Below, one piece after another: positions 45,643-56,027 of a stretch of DNA of 64,000 bases. The position numbers were made by a program, and so were the translations under genes. The DNA comes from Lysobacterales bacterium. Its GTDB lineage: Bacteria > Pseudomonadota > Gammaproteobacteria > Xanthomonadales > Rhodanobacteraceae. The first letter of the stretch is position 1. Each line of letters starts with the position of its first letter. The notes under the pieces are model-generated. The model did not search any database. It saw only the letters and a list, made by a program, of their open reading frames with translations, and had not been told where the DNA came from. The stretch covers positions 930,001-994,000 of the forward strand of contig JADKJL010000001.1 in NCBI GenBank assembly GCA_016721015.1. The letters are read 5' to 3'.

Positions 45643-46545
45643 ATGACCTGGTCCATGCGCCTGCTGTTCGCCTTGTTGTGGCTGGCCGGATTGTTGCCGC
45701 TGCGCGTCTTGCATGCGCTCGGCAGTGCCTTCGGCGATCTCGTCTGGTTGCTCAACGGGCGCGAACGACGCATCACGACAATCAACCTCGCTCTGGTAGA
45801 AGCGCAAGATAGCGCCCTGGCAGGACAACTCGATGGCCGACGCGTGTTGCGCGAGACGGGCAAGGCGGCGATCGAAGTGGCAAAGGTCTGGTCGGGGCGC
45901 CCCGAGCATGCGCTTGGCCTGGTTCGCGAGGTACGTGGGAGGGAGCTGTTCGAGCAGGCGCTCGCCAGTGGCAAGGGCATCATCATCGCCGCGCCGCATC
46001 TGGGCTGCTGGGAGCTGCTGAGCTACTGGCTGGCCGAGCGCACGCCCCTGGCGATTGTCTACCGGCCGCCCCGCAACGCCGCGTTCGAGCCGCTGCTGAT
46101 CAAGGCGCGAGGCGCATCGAAAGTGGAACAGGTGCGTGCCGAGGGGGCTGGGGTGCGCAGCCTGTATCGGCGTCTGGCCGCCGGTGGCGTGGTCGGCATT
46201 CTTCCGGATCAGCAGCCGCGTCAGGGCGACGGGGTGTTTGCCCCGTTCTTCGGCATCGAGGCCCTGACCATGGTGCTGGTTCCACGTCTGGCCGAGCGCA
46301 CCAAGGCAACAGTGTTGTTTGCCTTTGCAGAACGTCTGCCGCGCGGCGCCGGCTTTCGCATCCATATCCAGGCGGCGCCGGAGTGTATTGCCGATGTCGA
46401 TCTACGGGTGGCCTGCACAGCGCTCAATCAAGGGGTTGAGGCTTGCGTGCGTGTCGCGCCAGTCCAGTATCAGTGGAACTACAAGCGCTACTCGATCAGT
46501 CCGCCCGGGCAGAAGCGCAGGCTGTATGCCTCCGGCTCCGGCTGA
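45643..46545 (+). CDS. LpxL/HtrB-family lipid A acyltransferase
   Basis: The protein has 300 residues. An N-terminal membrane helix (LLFALLWLAGLLPLRVL) is followed by the catalytic H-x-x-x-x-E motif at H119-E124 (APHLGCWE). The conserved R-P-P in VYRPPRN, then R and D-Q in GVVGILPDQQPRQGDG, and FFG follow. These enzymes transfer laurate or similar acyl chains to lipid A at the inner membrane. It is 300 bases away from the kinase gene, with no recognisable element between. The exact acyl chain and position are not predictable. Confidence 0.92.
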   Translation: MTWSMRLLFALLWLAGLLPLRVLHALGSAFGDLVWLLNGRERRITTINLALVEAQDSALAGQLDGRRVLRETGKAAIEVAKVWSGRPEHALGLVREVRGRELFEQALASGKGIIIAAPHLGCWELLSYWLAERTPLAIVYRPPRNAAFEPLLIKARGASKVEQVRAEGAGVRSLYRRLAAGGVVGILPDQQPRQGDGVFAPFFGIEALTMVLVPRLAERTKATVLFAFAERLPRGAGFRIHIQAAPECIADVDLRVACTALNQGVEACVRVAPVQYQWNYKRYSISPPGQKRRLYASGSG

Positions 46546-46554
46546 TTGCCCAAA

Positions 46555-46586
46555 AAGCACAAACCGCCTCGCGGCGGCTTGTGCTT
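46555..46586. terminator. Bidirectional terminator between acyltransferase gene and rho
   Basis: AAGCACAAACCGCC (46555-46568) pairs with GGCGGCTTGTGCTT (46573-46586) with one mismatched pair around TCGC. It is positioned 10 bases after the acyltransferase stop and 21 before the rho stop. Confidence 0.8.
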
Positions 46587-46606
46587 GATTCGATGTCAGG
46601 CTGTTG

Positions 46607-48484
<1,878 letters not shown>

Positions 48485-48614
48485 GGACGGACCTCGTTGG
48501 GTGCCGTAAAAGGAAAGGGATTCAGGGGGTGTTGCGGAAGGGGGAGCGGATGCGCTCCTTGTCACTGCGGCCTAACTTAGCACTGCGTTGTGTGCCGCGT
48601 CTAGCTTTAAAGGG

Positions 48615-48772
48615 CGGGAGTGGGGAGTAGGGAGTAGGGAGTGGATTGAAGCGGGCTTTCGATGAAATTGATTGCTGCGGCAAGTCTGCGCAAATCGATT
48701 GGCCAAGCAATCAGCAAAGCGGCCTTGCTGCTCTTGTTCTTCCCGCTCCCCATTCCCTACTCCCCACTCCCG
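48615..48772. repeat. Inverted heptad element between rho and trxA
   Basis: Left array CGGGAGTGGGGAGTAGGGAG and following (48615-48643), right array CTCCCCATTCCCTACTCCCC and following to CCCACTCCCG at 48772. Both arms are complementary heptad runs around about 95 bases of unique sequence. Because trxA is transcribed towards rho, the element lies in the trxA-rho intergenic transcript. Confidence 0.6.
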
Positions 48773-48777
48773 GTTTT

Positions 48778-49107
48778 TCAAGCTATCGCGCTATCTATCA
48801 TCTGGCTCAATTGGGTCTTGCTGACAGCGCCGATCTGGGTGGCTTCGACCTTGCCGTTCTTGAAGATCATCAGAGTCGGGATGCCGCGCACGTTGTAATT
48901 GCGGGGAGTCTTCTGATTGTGGTCGATATTGATCTTGGCCACCTTCAGACGACCGCCGTAGGTTTCGGCGAGTTCATCGAGGATAGGCGCGATCATCTTG
49001 CACGGGCCGCACCATTCGGCCCAGAAGTCGACCAGCACCGGCTCGGACGATTGCAGTACTTCGGCGTCGAACTGGTCGTCGCTGACATGGGCGATTTGCT
49101 GGCTCAC
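48778..49107 (-). CDS. trxA: Thioredoxin 1
   Basis: The protein has 109 residues. The GTG at 49107 is chosen because a strong GGAGG lies six bases before it. The active site WCGPC has cysteines at 33 and 36. The cis-proline segment RGIPTLMIFKNG is present, and length is typical. It reduces cytoplasmic protein disulfides. It is divergent from rhlB and upstream of rho, the arrangement known from enterobacteria. Confidence 0.97.
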   Translation of the reverse strand: MSQQIAHVSDDQFDAEVLQSSEPVLVDFWAEWCGPCKMIAPILDELAETYGGRLKVAKINIDHNQKTPRNYNVRGIPTLMIFKNGKVEATQIGAVSKTQLSQMIDSAIA

Positions 49108-49488
49108 GAGGAACCTCCAAGGGGTCAAGAGTCAAGGATTGTGCCGCATTTCAAGCGGCTCGCGAAAGCTTGGGCTACACTTGCCCGGCTTTACGGCGTG
49201 GATTGGTCAATAAGCGCAAGCTCATTGCGATCCATTTCAGCCCAATCGGTTGTCCTGCGCAAGTTGGGGGCGGATCCTTTCCGCACAAGGAGCCTTGGCG
49301 GCAGAGATTTCGTTTTGCGATATCGAGTTTTCCCGGAGACGGGAATTTTGGCTAGTGCACACGGCTTCGACCGTGTGCCCGGTGGGGATCGGGCCACCGA
49401 GACACGACTCGATTCGAACGAAGATTTCTGCCGCCAGGGCTCCTCACACCACGGTTCACGGACACCGCCTCCATGAGATCCCTATTGA
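49108..49488. other. Divergent trxA/rhlB intergenic region
   Basis: 381 bases without a gene. It must carry both promoters. I do not see a convincing consensus pair, dyad or structured RNA. Confidence 0.45.
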
Positions 49489-51192
49489 ATGACACATGCA
49501 CAACCGCTTACCGACACGGTCTTTGAAAGTTTCGATCTGCACCCGAGCCTGCTGGCCGGACTCAACGACACCGGCTTCATCCGTTGCACGCCGATCCAGG
49601 CGCTGACCCTGCCAATCGCCCTCATGGGCGGTGATATCGCCGGACAGGCGCAAACCGGCACCGGCAAGACCGCCGCATTCCTCGTCGCCGTACTCAACCG
49701 GCTGCTGACCAAACCAGCCCTGATCGAACGCAAGAGCGGCGATCCGCGCGCCGTGATTCTCGCCCCGACGCGCGAACTGGCGATCCAGATCGAGAAGGAT
49801 TTCCGTACGATCGGTCGCCATACCGGGCTGACCTCGGCCCTGGTCTACGGCGGAGTCGACTACGACAAGCAACGCGAGATGCTCAAGAACGGCGTCGATA
49901 TCGTCATCGCCACGCCGGGCCGAATCATCGATTATCTCAAGCAGCATGTGGTCTCATTCCGCGCCGTCGATGTCTGCGTGCTCGACGAGGCCGATCGCAT
50001 GTTCGACCTGGGCTTCATCAAGGATGTGCGTTTCCTGATGCGGCGCATGCCGCCGCCTGACCAGCGCCAGGGCATGCTGTTCTCGGCCACGCTGAGCCAC
50101 CGCGTGCTCGAGCTCGCCTACGATCACATGAACAGTCCGGAGAAGGTCACCGCGGAAACCGAGACCGTGACGGCCGATCGGGTGCGTCAGGTCGTGTATT
50201 TCCCGGCGACTGAGGAAAAAATACCGTTGCTGTTGAACCTGCTCGGCAAGCTTGACGAACATCGCAGCATCATCTTCATCAACACCAAGGCGATGGCCGA
50301 ACGACTCACGCGTGCGCTCGAGCGTCAGGGTCATCGCGTCGCCACGCTGTCAGGTGACGTGCCGCAGGCCAAGCGCGAACGCCTGCTCGCCCGCTTCCAG
50401 AAGGGTGACATCGAACTGCTGGTGGCGACCGATGTGGCCGCGCGCGGCCTGCACATCCCGGCGGTCACGCATGTGTTCAATTTCGACCTGCCGCAGGATG
50501 CCGAGGACTATGTGCACCGCATCGGTCGCACCGCGCGCCTCGGTGCCGAGGGTGATGCGATCAGCTTCGCCTGCGATCGCTATGCGATGGGTTTGCCTGA
50601 TATCGAAGCCTATATCGAGCAGAAAATCCCGACCGCGCCGGTCAGCGCGGAAATGTTGATCGTGCCGCCGCCGCGCGTGCGCGAGAAAATCGCGATGTCC
50701 GATGAAGATGCCGAGTCGAATGCCGCCGATGACCTGCGCAACACGGCTGGAGCGCCGCCGAAAGAACAAAAGCCACGATCGGGTTCTTCACGTTCGCCCA
50801 CCGCACGGCCGGTTGATCGCCCGCGTGGGCCGCGTAAAGATGCGGTAAGGCGTGCTCAGCCGACTGCTGTACCTGCCAAGGTTGAAGCTGCGGCGCCCGA
50901 AAGCGAAGCGTCGTCCGCGAGCGCCTCTGTGGATCCTGCCAAGAAGCGCCGCCGCCGCGGCGGCCGAGGCCGCAATCGCGGCAAGCCGGGTGAAGATCAG
51001 TCGATGCCCGCGGAATCCGCAACAGCGACGAATGGATCGGAGCCAGTGAAAAGCGAGCGCAAGCCGCGTCGCGAACGCGCTCCGCGAGCCGAACATCCGG
51101 CGGCGCGACCAGTCCCCGAAGCCGGCGCCGCCGTTTCACACAAGAAGCAGGGCTTTTTCAATCGCATCGCGAGTTTCTTCGGACGTCATTGA
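49489..51192 (+). CDS. rhlB: DEAD-box RNA helicase RhlB
   Basis: The protein has 567 residues. Helicase core about 1-400: Q motif near F-x-x-CTPIQ, Walker A AQTGTGKT (54-61), PTRELA, TPGR, V-L-DEAD-R, SAT, and the second domain with ATDVAARGLHIP and HRIGRTARLG. A ~150-residue basic C-terminal tail (KKRRRRGGRGRNRG, RKPRRERAPRAEHP) ends in an amphipathic SHKKQGFFNRIASFF. RhlB unwinds RNA for the degradosome. The tail is longer and more basic than in E. coli and probably binds RNA or RNase E. Confidence 0.95.
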   Translation: MTHAQPLTDTVFESFDLHPSLLAGLNDTGFIRCTPIQALTLPIALMGGDIAGQAQTGTGKTAAFLVAVLNRLLTKPALIERKSGDPRAVILAPTRELAIQIEKDFRTIGRHTGLTSALVYGGVDYDKQREMLKNGVDIVIATPGRIIDYLKQHVVSFRAVDVCVLDEADRMFDLGFIKDVRFLMRRMPPPDQRQGMLFSATLSHRVLELAYDHMNSPEKVTAETETVTADRVRQVVYFPATEEKIPLLLNLLGKLDEHRSIIFINTKAMAERLTRALERQGHRVATLSGDVPQAKRERLLARFQKGDIELLVATDVAARGLHIPAVTHVFNFDLPQDAEDYVHRIGRTARLGAEGDAISFACDRYAMGLPDIEAYIEQKIPTAPVSAEMLIVPPPRVREKIAMSDEDAESNAADDLRNTAGAPPKEQKPRSGSSRSPTARPVDRPRGPRKDAVRRAQPTAVPAKVEAAAPESEASSASASVDPAKKRRRRGGRGRNRGKPGEDQSMPAESATATNGSEPVKSERKPRRERAPRAEHPAARPVPEAGAAVSHKKQGFFNRIASFFGRH

Positions 51193-51480
51193 TGGGAACA
51201 ATCGCTGGCGTGAATGCGACAGCATGCAGGGTGGTGAGCATGTCGCCCGCTTGCGGCAACTCGCTGCAGTTGTCGGGTATCGACCTCAGGCTTCCAGGAG
51301 CTGCTGACTCGCGCCAGCAAAGCCGCTGACCTGACGAGCTGGCTTCAAGGTTGACGCCGGCGATGCTGAAGTGAGCTTTTGGCAGGAGACTATCCGTCGC
51401 GGATGCGCCGGTTGGCGGACAATGGATTGTGAGTACACAAGCGGACTGGAAGGCGAGCAGGATCGACGAGTTTTCCACGC

Positions 51481-52491
51481 CTACTTGCGAACCAACTCCA
51501 CCCGACGGTTCAATGCTCGATTGGCATCGGTGTCATTGGCGGCAAGCGGCTCGCTGTCGCCTGCGCCGCGTGTTTCGAGGCGGGTTCGATCGATGCCGTA
51601 ATCCGTGATCAGGGCGTGGGCGACGCTGACTGCGCGGCGGCGCGAGAGATCGAGGTTGTAATCGCGCCCGCCTTGCGCGTCGGTGTGACCGGTCACGGTC
51701 AGGCGCAGTGAGGGGTCGGACTTGAGCAATTGGCCGATCTCATCGAGTGTGGGTCTCGATCCGGGCTGGATATCGTCCTTGTCGAAATCGAATTGGATGC
51801 CGTAGAGGCTGATCCTGCCTTTGTCCGCCAGTGCGCTGCGCATTTGCGGGGCGCTCACGAATGAAATCCGGTTCGATTCCATTTCCTTCGTTTCGACGAC
51901 GCGAATGAAGGCATGGTTGCCACGCACACTGTTTTCGGCGATGACGATCGCGACATACGTCGCTCCTTGCGCACCGCTCAGTCGCGCAAGCAGATAGCGC
52001 GCGTTTTCGCGGAAATAATTGCGGATGAAATCACTGTCCAGGCGAGGCAGTTCGGGGTTGGCATCGAAGGCGAGGGCGAAGGCGTAGGGGCCGGAATCGG
52101 CCACATGGCCCTGACGAATTTCATAGCAGGAACCGTTGCCGGTGACACAGGTGTAGGCGATGCGAAATCCCTTGCCCTCGAGACTCGACTGGTAATTGCG
52201 CAGCACCTCCAGCGAGGATCGATCGGCCGGCAGCGTGTAATAGAGCAGGGTGGTCTGGCCTTCGACATGCAGCCAACCTGGCGCACCGATGCCGCGTGCA
52301 TTCGTGATCGGCCCGTTGATCAGTTCAACCTCGTCAAACGAGGTGTCGTAGCGACCAACCAGTTCGGAACCCTCATAACGACCGATCAGTGGATGATCGC
52401 CGTCGCCGCGGGCTTTGGCAGCTGCAGGATCGGGCGCGATGGTCACGAGCGCGATCAACACCAGCAAAGCGACATGTCTGGCATTCACCAT
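51481..52491 (-). CDS. OmpA-like protein with DUF4892-type N-terminus
   Basis: The protein has 336 residues with a signal peptide (LLVLIALVTIAPDPAAA). The N-terminal ~200 residues (YDTSFDEVELINGPI, GWLHVEGQTTLLYYTLPADRS) match the DUF4892 pattern. The C-terminal domain (about 225-336) is an OmpA peptidoglycan-binding module: GIQFDFDKDDIQPGSRPTLDE, VTGHTDAQGGRDYNLDLSRRRA and NRRVEL. It would tether to peptidoglycan from the periplasm or outer membrane. It is divergent from gspC. Confidence 0.9.
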   Translation of the reverse strand: MVNARHVALLVLIALVTIAPDPAAAKARGDGDHPLIGRYEGSELVGRYDTSFDEVELINGPITNARGIGAPGWLHVEGQTTLLYYTLPADRSSLEVLRNYQSSLEGKGFRIAYTCVTGNGSCYEIRQGHVADSGPYAFALAFDANPELPRLDSDFIRNYFRENARYLLARLSGAQGATYVAIVIAENSVRGNHAFIRVVETKEMESNRISFVSAPQMRSALADKGRISLYGIQFDFDKDDIQPGSRPTLDEIGQLLKSDPSLRLTVTGHTDAQGGRDYNLDLSRRRAVSVAHALITDYGIDRTRLETRGAGDSEPLAANDTDANRALNRRVELVRK

Positions 52492-52653
52492 GGTTCTACT
52501 CCTCAGTCATTCAGCTTGGCGCGAAATACCGTGTGGACTTCGTCGGCAAAGGGGTACGCAGAAAGGGCGCCAAAGCGGACAATGGCTGTCGGCGCATGGG
52601 CGAACCCCGGATTTGCTAAAGTCCTCGTTCCTGCACGTGATGGATTCGAGTAG

Positions 52654-53583
52654 ATGCTGAGTCGCATTGGCCATGCCGGCTGGACCGGTGCCGAGCGTGA
52701 TCGCTGGTCGGAGCGCTCGGCGATGCTCGCGTTTGCAATTTGCGCCGTGCTCCTGCTGTGGATGCTGGCGCGGACATTCTGGTTGTTGGTGCCAGGCGAT
52801 GAGGGTCTGGACGCCGGCCCGTTGCGCTCACCGAGCGTGGCCGCCACGGCGCCGGGCGTGTCGGTTTCGAAATGGCACCTTTTCGGCAATTCGCCCCAGC
52901 AGCAAGCGATGCTGCGCAACGCGCCGGCAACCACACTGAGCTTGAGCCTGCGCGGCACGCTTGCCGATGCGGATCCACACAGTGGCCTTGCCGTGATTGC
53001 CGATGCCGAAGGGGTCGAACGGGCCTGGCGTGTCGGCGAGGAAATCGCCGTCGGCGTGACATTGGACGAAGTGCACGCTGACCGGGTTGTATTGATGCAC
53101 GATGGGGTGCAGGAGGTACTGGCATTGGTGCGCGAAGAGCCAGCCGGCCAGGTCGCGCCGATTCCGGCCGATCAGCGTAATGGCAAGCCACTGCGCAACA
53201 CCTCGCCCAATGCGGCGACCAATCCTGATCCGATGCCGATTTTCGCGCCGCCCCAATTGGCCCACGGCGCGCTCGACTGGCAGAAGACGATGGACAAGAT
53301 CGGTGGCAGTCCGGCTGATCTGGTCAAGAATGTGCGTATCGATCCGGTCATCGACAATGGCCAGATCGCGGGTGTGCGCGTATCTGCCGCCAATGGCGAC
53401 GGCGCCATGTTGGCCAAGCTTGGCCTGCGGCCCAGCGACATCGTGACCGCGGTCAACGGCGTCGCGGTCGATTCAGCGGCGCGCGGCCAGCAGATTCTCG
53501 AAACCCTCGGCAGTGCCAACAGCGTCCGCGTGACCGTGAGCCGCGGTGGCGTGCCCACCGAGATCACCGTGCAATTGCACTGA
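52654..53583 (+). CDS. gspC: Type II secretion protein GspC (PDZ-containing)
   Basis: The protein has 309 residues. A membrane helix at about 24-47 (AMLAFAICAVLLLWMLARTFWLLV) is followed by the homology region (KWHLFGNSP, LSLSLRGTLADADPHSGLAVI, YRVGEEI-like WRVGEEIAVG). A C-terminal PDZ domain (about 220-309: GLRPSDIVTAVNGVAVDSAARG) completes it. GspC links the inner-membrane platform to the GspD secretin and helps select substrates. It is upstream of gspD but separated by 386 bases holding a heptad run and a large hairpin. Confidence 0.92.
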   Translation: MLSRIGHAGWTGAERDRWSERSAMLAFAICAVLLLWMLARTFWLLVPGDEGLDAGPLRSPSVAATAPGVSVSKWHLFGNSPQQQAMLRNAPATTLSLSLRGTLADADPHSGLAVIADAEGVERAWRVGEEIAVGVTLDEVHADRVVLMHDGVQEVLALVREEPAGQVAPIPADQRNGKPLRNTSPNAATNPDPMPIFAPPQLAHGALDWQKTMDKIGGSPADLVKNVRIDPVIDNGQIAGVRVSAANGDGAMLAKLGLRPSDIVTAVNGVAVDSAARGQQILETLGSANSVRVTVSRGGVPTEITVQLH

Positions 53584-53586
53584 AGC

Positions 53587-53602
53587 CGGGAGTGGGGAGT
53601 GG
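53587..53602 (+). repeat. Short heptad remnant after gspC
   Basis: CGGGAGTGGGGAGTGG follows the gspC stop codon directly, identical to the left end of the paired elements at 29229, 32113 and 48615. No right-hand array is found, so this is a solo left end. Confidence 0.5.
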
Positions 53603-53640
53603 TGTTGGGGTAAAAGCGAAATGCAATTCATCGCGAACCG

Positions 53641-53710
53641 GCAGGAGTCCGTTTACGGGCGAGCCTTTCACGCAACATGAAAAAGAGCTCACCCGTAAAC
53701 AGGCTCCTGC
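53641..53710. repeat. Large REP-like hairpin between gspC and gspD
   Basis: GCAGGAGTCCGTTTACGGGC and following (53641-53664) pairs with 53687-53710 with three mismatches in 24, around a 22-base loop. The layout resembles the GTGGGAGCGACT hairpins but the sequence differs, so it is a second REP family. It may attenuate transcription between gspC and gspD. Confidence 0.65.
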
Positions 53711-53969
53711 AAAAAAACACGGAAGCGGACTGTGGAGACAGCAGGTCAGAACGAAAAGCGTCGCTGGATCGCAGGGCAAGCCGCAGGATGCGGCGCGTCA
53801 ATGGAGAGCCGGAGAAGCGAGGTTCTGCTGCCGAATATCTGGCAACCAGGCTTGAAATGCACACTTGCCTTCGGGCTTTGCTACGCTTGCGCGTCCTGCC
53901 GTCTCGCGGTTGACGGGATCAACAAGGATCTCTCATCCGCCTGCCACAATTGAACGAGAGTCCGATCCG
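53711..53969. other. Remainder of the gspC-gspD spacer
   Basis: The spacer between the two secretion genes is 386 bases. Beyond the heptad remnant and the hairpin I see no gene or clear promoter, although gspD may have its own. Confidence 0.4.
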
Positions 53970-56027
53970 ATGAAGTGTGCCTTTCTATCTCGAATGATCC
54001 TCTTGGCCGCTTGTCTGGTGGCGGCGAGTGTCTGCGCGCAGGCGCCTCCCTCGAAGGTCGCTGCCGATGCCGATGGGCGGCACACCTTGAACCTGAAGGA
54101 TGCCGATATCCAGGCCTTGATCGCGACGGTCTCCGAGATCACCGGCAAGAACTTCATCCTCGGTCCCAACGTGCAGGGCAAGGTCACGGTCATCTCGGCC
54201 AAGCCGATGAAGCCGGACGAGATCTACGATGTGTTCCTGTCGGTGCTGCGCGTGCATGGATACGCGGCGATCGCCCAGGGCAGCATGATCAAGATCGTGC
54301 CCGAGGCGATGGCCCAGCAGGATGGCTCGGCCGCGCTCAATGGCGATCGAGCACACTCGACCGATGAGCTGATCACCCAGATCGTCCCGGTCAAGCATGT
54401 TTCGGCGAATGAGCTGATCCAGATCCTGCGTCCACTGATGCCGCAGGGTGGACAGTTGATCGCGCATGCGCCGTCGAATTCGCTGGTGATTTCCGACCGT
54501 GCCGGCAATGTCGCGCGTCTGGTCAACATCATCCAGCGCATCGATACGGTGTCCGATGCCGAGGTCGAGGTGATTCCGCTGATGCACGCCAACGCCGCCG
54601 AGATGGCGCGCACCCTGACTTCGCTGGCCGACGACAAGGTCAGCCAGGTCAATGCCGAGGCGCCGCGGGTTTTTGCCGACACGCGCACCAATTCGATCCT
54701 GCTGGCCGGGGCCAAGAATTCACGGTTGAAAATGCGCGCGTTGATTGCCCATCTGGATACGCCGCTGGAAAACGGCGGCGACACCCAGGTCATTTATCTG
54801 CGCAATGCCAACGCGAAGGATCTCGTGCCGATCCTGCAAGGCGTCGCCGCGACCCTGACCGGCATCGCCCCACCGACCATACCGAAACCAGGTGAGGCAG
54901 GCGGCTCGGCCACGGCGTCCACGGCGACCATCCAGGCCCATGAGCAGACCAATTCGCTGATCATCAGCGCACCGCCTGCGGTATTTCGCTCACTGGCCTC
55001 GGTCGTGCGCCAGCTCGACGTGCGCCGGGCCCAGGTGCTGATCGAGGCGATCATCGCCGAAGTCGCCGATTCGACCGCGAGCGAGATCGGCGTGCAGTGG
55101 TTCACCGCGCCGCAGCGCGCCGACGGCACGCTGGGCCAAGGTGTCATTGGCGGAACCAATTTCCAGGGGCCCAACGGCAACTCGGCCCTGACCGCCCTGG
55201 CCACCAATCCACTCGGCCTTTCCGGACTCGGCGGTTTGTCGCTGGGTTACATCGACGGCACGATCAAGCTCCCCGGTACGGACAAGGAGATTCTCAATCT
55301 TGGCGCCCTCGTCCGCGCCCTGCGTGGCGACGGCAAGACCAATATCCTGTCGACGCCGTCGATCCTCACCCTCGACAACCAGGAGGCCGAAATCAAGGTC
55401 GCCCAGGAAGTTCCGTTCCTGACTGGCTCCTACACCAATACCGCGAGCAGCGGCAGCAACGGACAAGTCACCAATCCATTCCAGACCATCGAGCGCAAGG
55501 ATGTCGGCCTTGTGCTCAAGGTCACGCCGCACGTCAACGAGGGCGATGCGGTGCGCATGGAGATCCATCAGGAAGTCTCCTCGCTGGCGCCACCGGTAAC
55601 CGGTGCGGTCGACCTGGTCACCAACAAGCGTGAGCTGACCACCAGTGTGCTGGTCTCGGACAACGCCCTGCTCGTGCTCGGCGGATTGATCGACACCAAT
55701 GTCAGCGACAGCAACAGCAAGGTGCCGGGTCTCGGCAGCATTCCGGTCATCGGCAATCTGTTCCGCTATCGCTCGAACAAGAACGAGAAGCGCGACCTGA
55801 TGATCTTCCTGCGCCCGAAGATCCTGCGTGATGCGGCGACCGAAGCCGCCGTGTCGAGCGAAAAATACAATTACATGCGCACCGAGCAACTGCAATTGCG
55901 TGAAGACAGTGCACCATTGACGCCACGCAGCGAGCGTCCCTTGCTGCCCGAAGTCCACGACTTTCTCAGCGATCCCGGAATGGACGCGAACGGAACACAG
56001 AAGCCGCCACTCCGGAACAGGCAATGA
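53970..56027 (+). CDS. gspD: Type II secretin GspD
   Basis: The 685-residue protein starts at the ATG at 53970 with a signal peptide (ILLAACLVAASVCAQA). N0 domain from LNLKDADIQALIATVSEITG, N1-N3 repeats with LVISDRAGNVARLVNIIQRID and the VQVIYLRNANAKDLVPIL-type segment, and the long secretin domain follow. VEAIIAEV-like IEAIIAEVADSTASEIGVQW, VPFLTGSYTNT and VPGLGSIPVIGNLFR near the end are hallmarks. It forms the outer-membrane channel. Its stop overlaps the gspE start (ATGA). Confidence 0.96.
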   Translation: MKCAFLSRMILLAACLVAASVCAQAPPSKVAADADGRHTLNLKDADIQALIATVSEITGKNFILGPNVQGKVTVISAKPMKPDEIYDVFLSVLRVHGYAAIAQGSMIKIVPEAMAQQDGSAALNGDRAHSTDELITQIVPVKHVSANELIQILRPLMPQGGQLIAHAPSNSLVISDRAGNVARLVNIIQRIDTVSDAEVEVIPLMHANAAEMARTLTSLADDKVSQVNAEAPRVFADTRTNSILLAGAKNSRLKMRALIAHLDTPLENGGDTQVIYLRNANAKDLVPILQGVAATLTGIAPPTIPKPGEAGGSATASTATIQAHEQTNSLIISAPPAVFRSLASVVRQLDVRRAQVLIEAIIAEVADSTASEIGVQWFTAPQRADGTLGQGVIGGTNFQGPNGNSALTALATNPLGLSGLGGLSLGYIDGTIKLPGTDKEILNLGALVRALRGDGKTNILSTPSILTLDNQEAEIKVAQEVPFLTGSYTNTASSGSNGQVTNPFQTIERKDVGLVLKVTPHVNEGDAVRMEIHQEVSSLAPPVTGAVDLVTNKRELTTSVLVSDNALLVLGGLIDTNVSDSNSKVPGLGSIPVIGNLFRYRSNKNEKRDLMIFLRPKILRDAATEAAVSSEKYNYMRTEQLQLREDSAPLTPRSERPLLPEVHDFLSDPGMDANGTQKPPLRNRQ

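Noticed and set aside
45406..46365. 319-codon minus-strand open frame opposite the acyltransferase
   Set aside because: It covers the whole acyltransferase gene, which has intact catalytic motifs on the plus strand.
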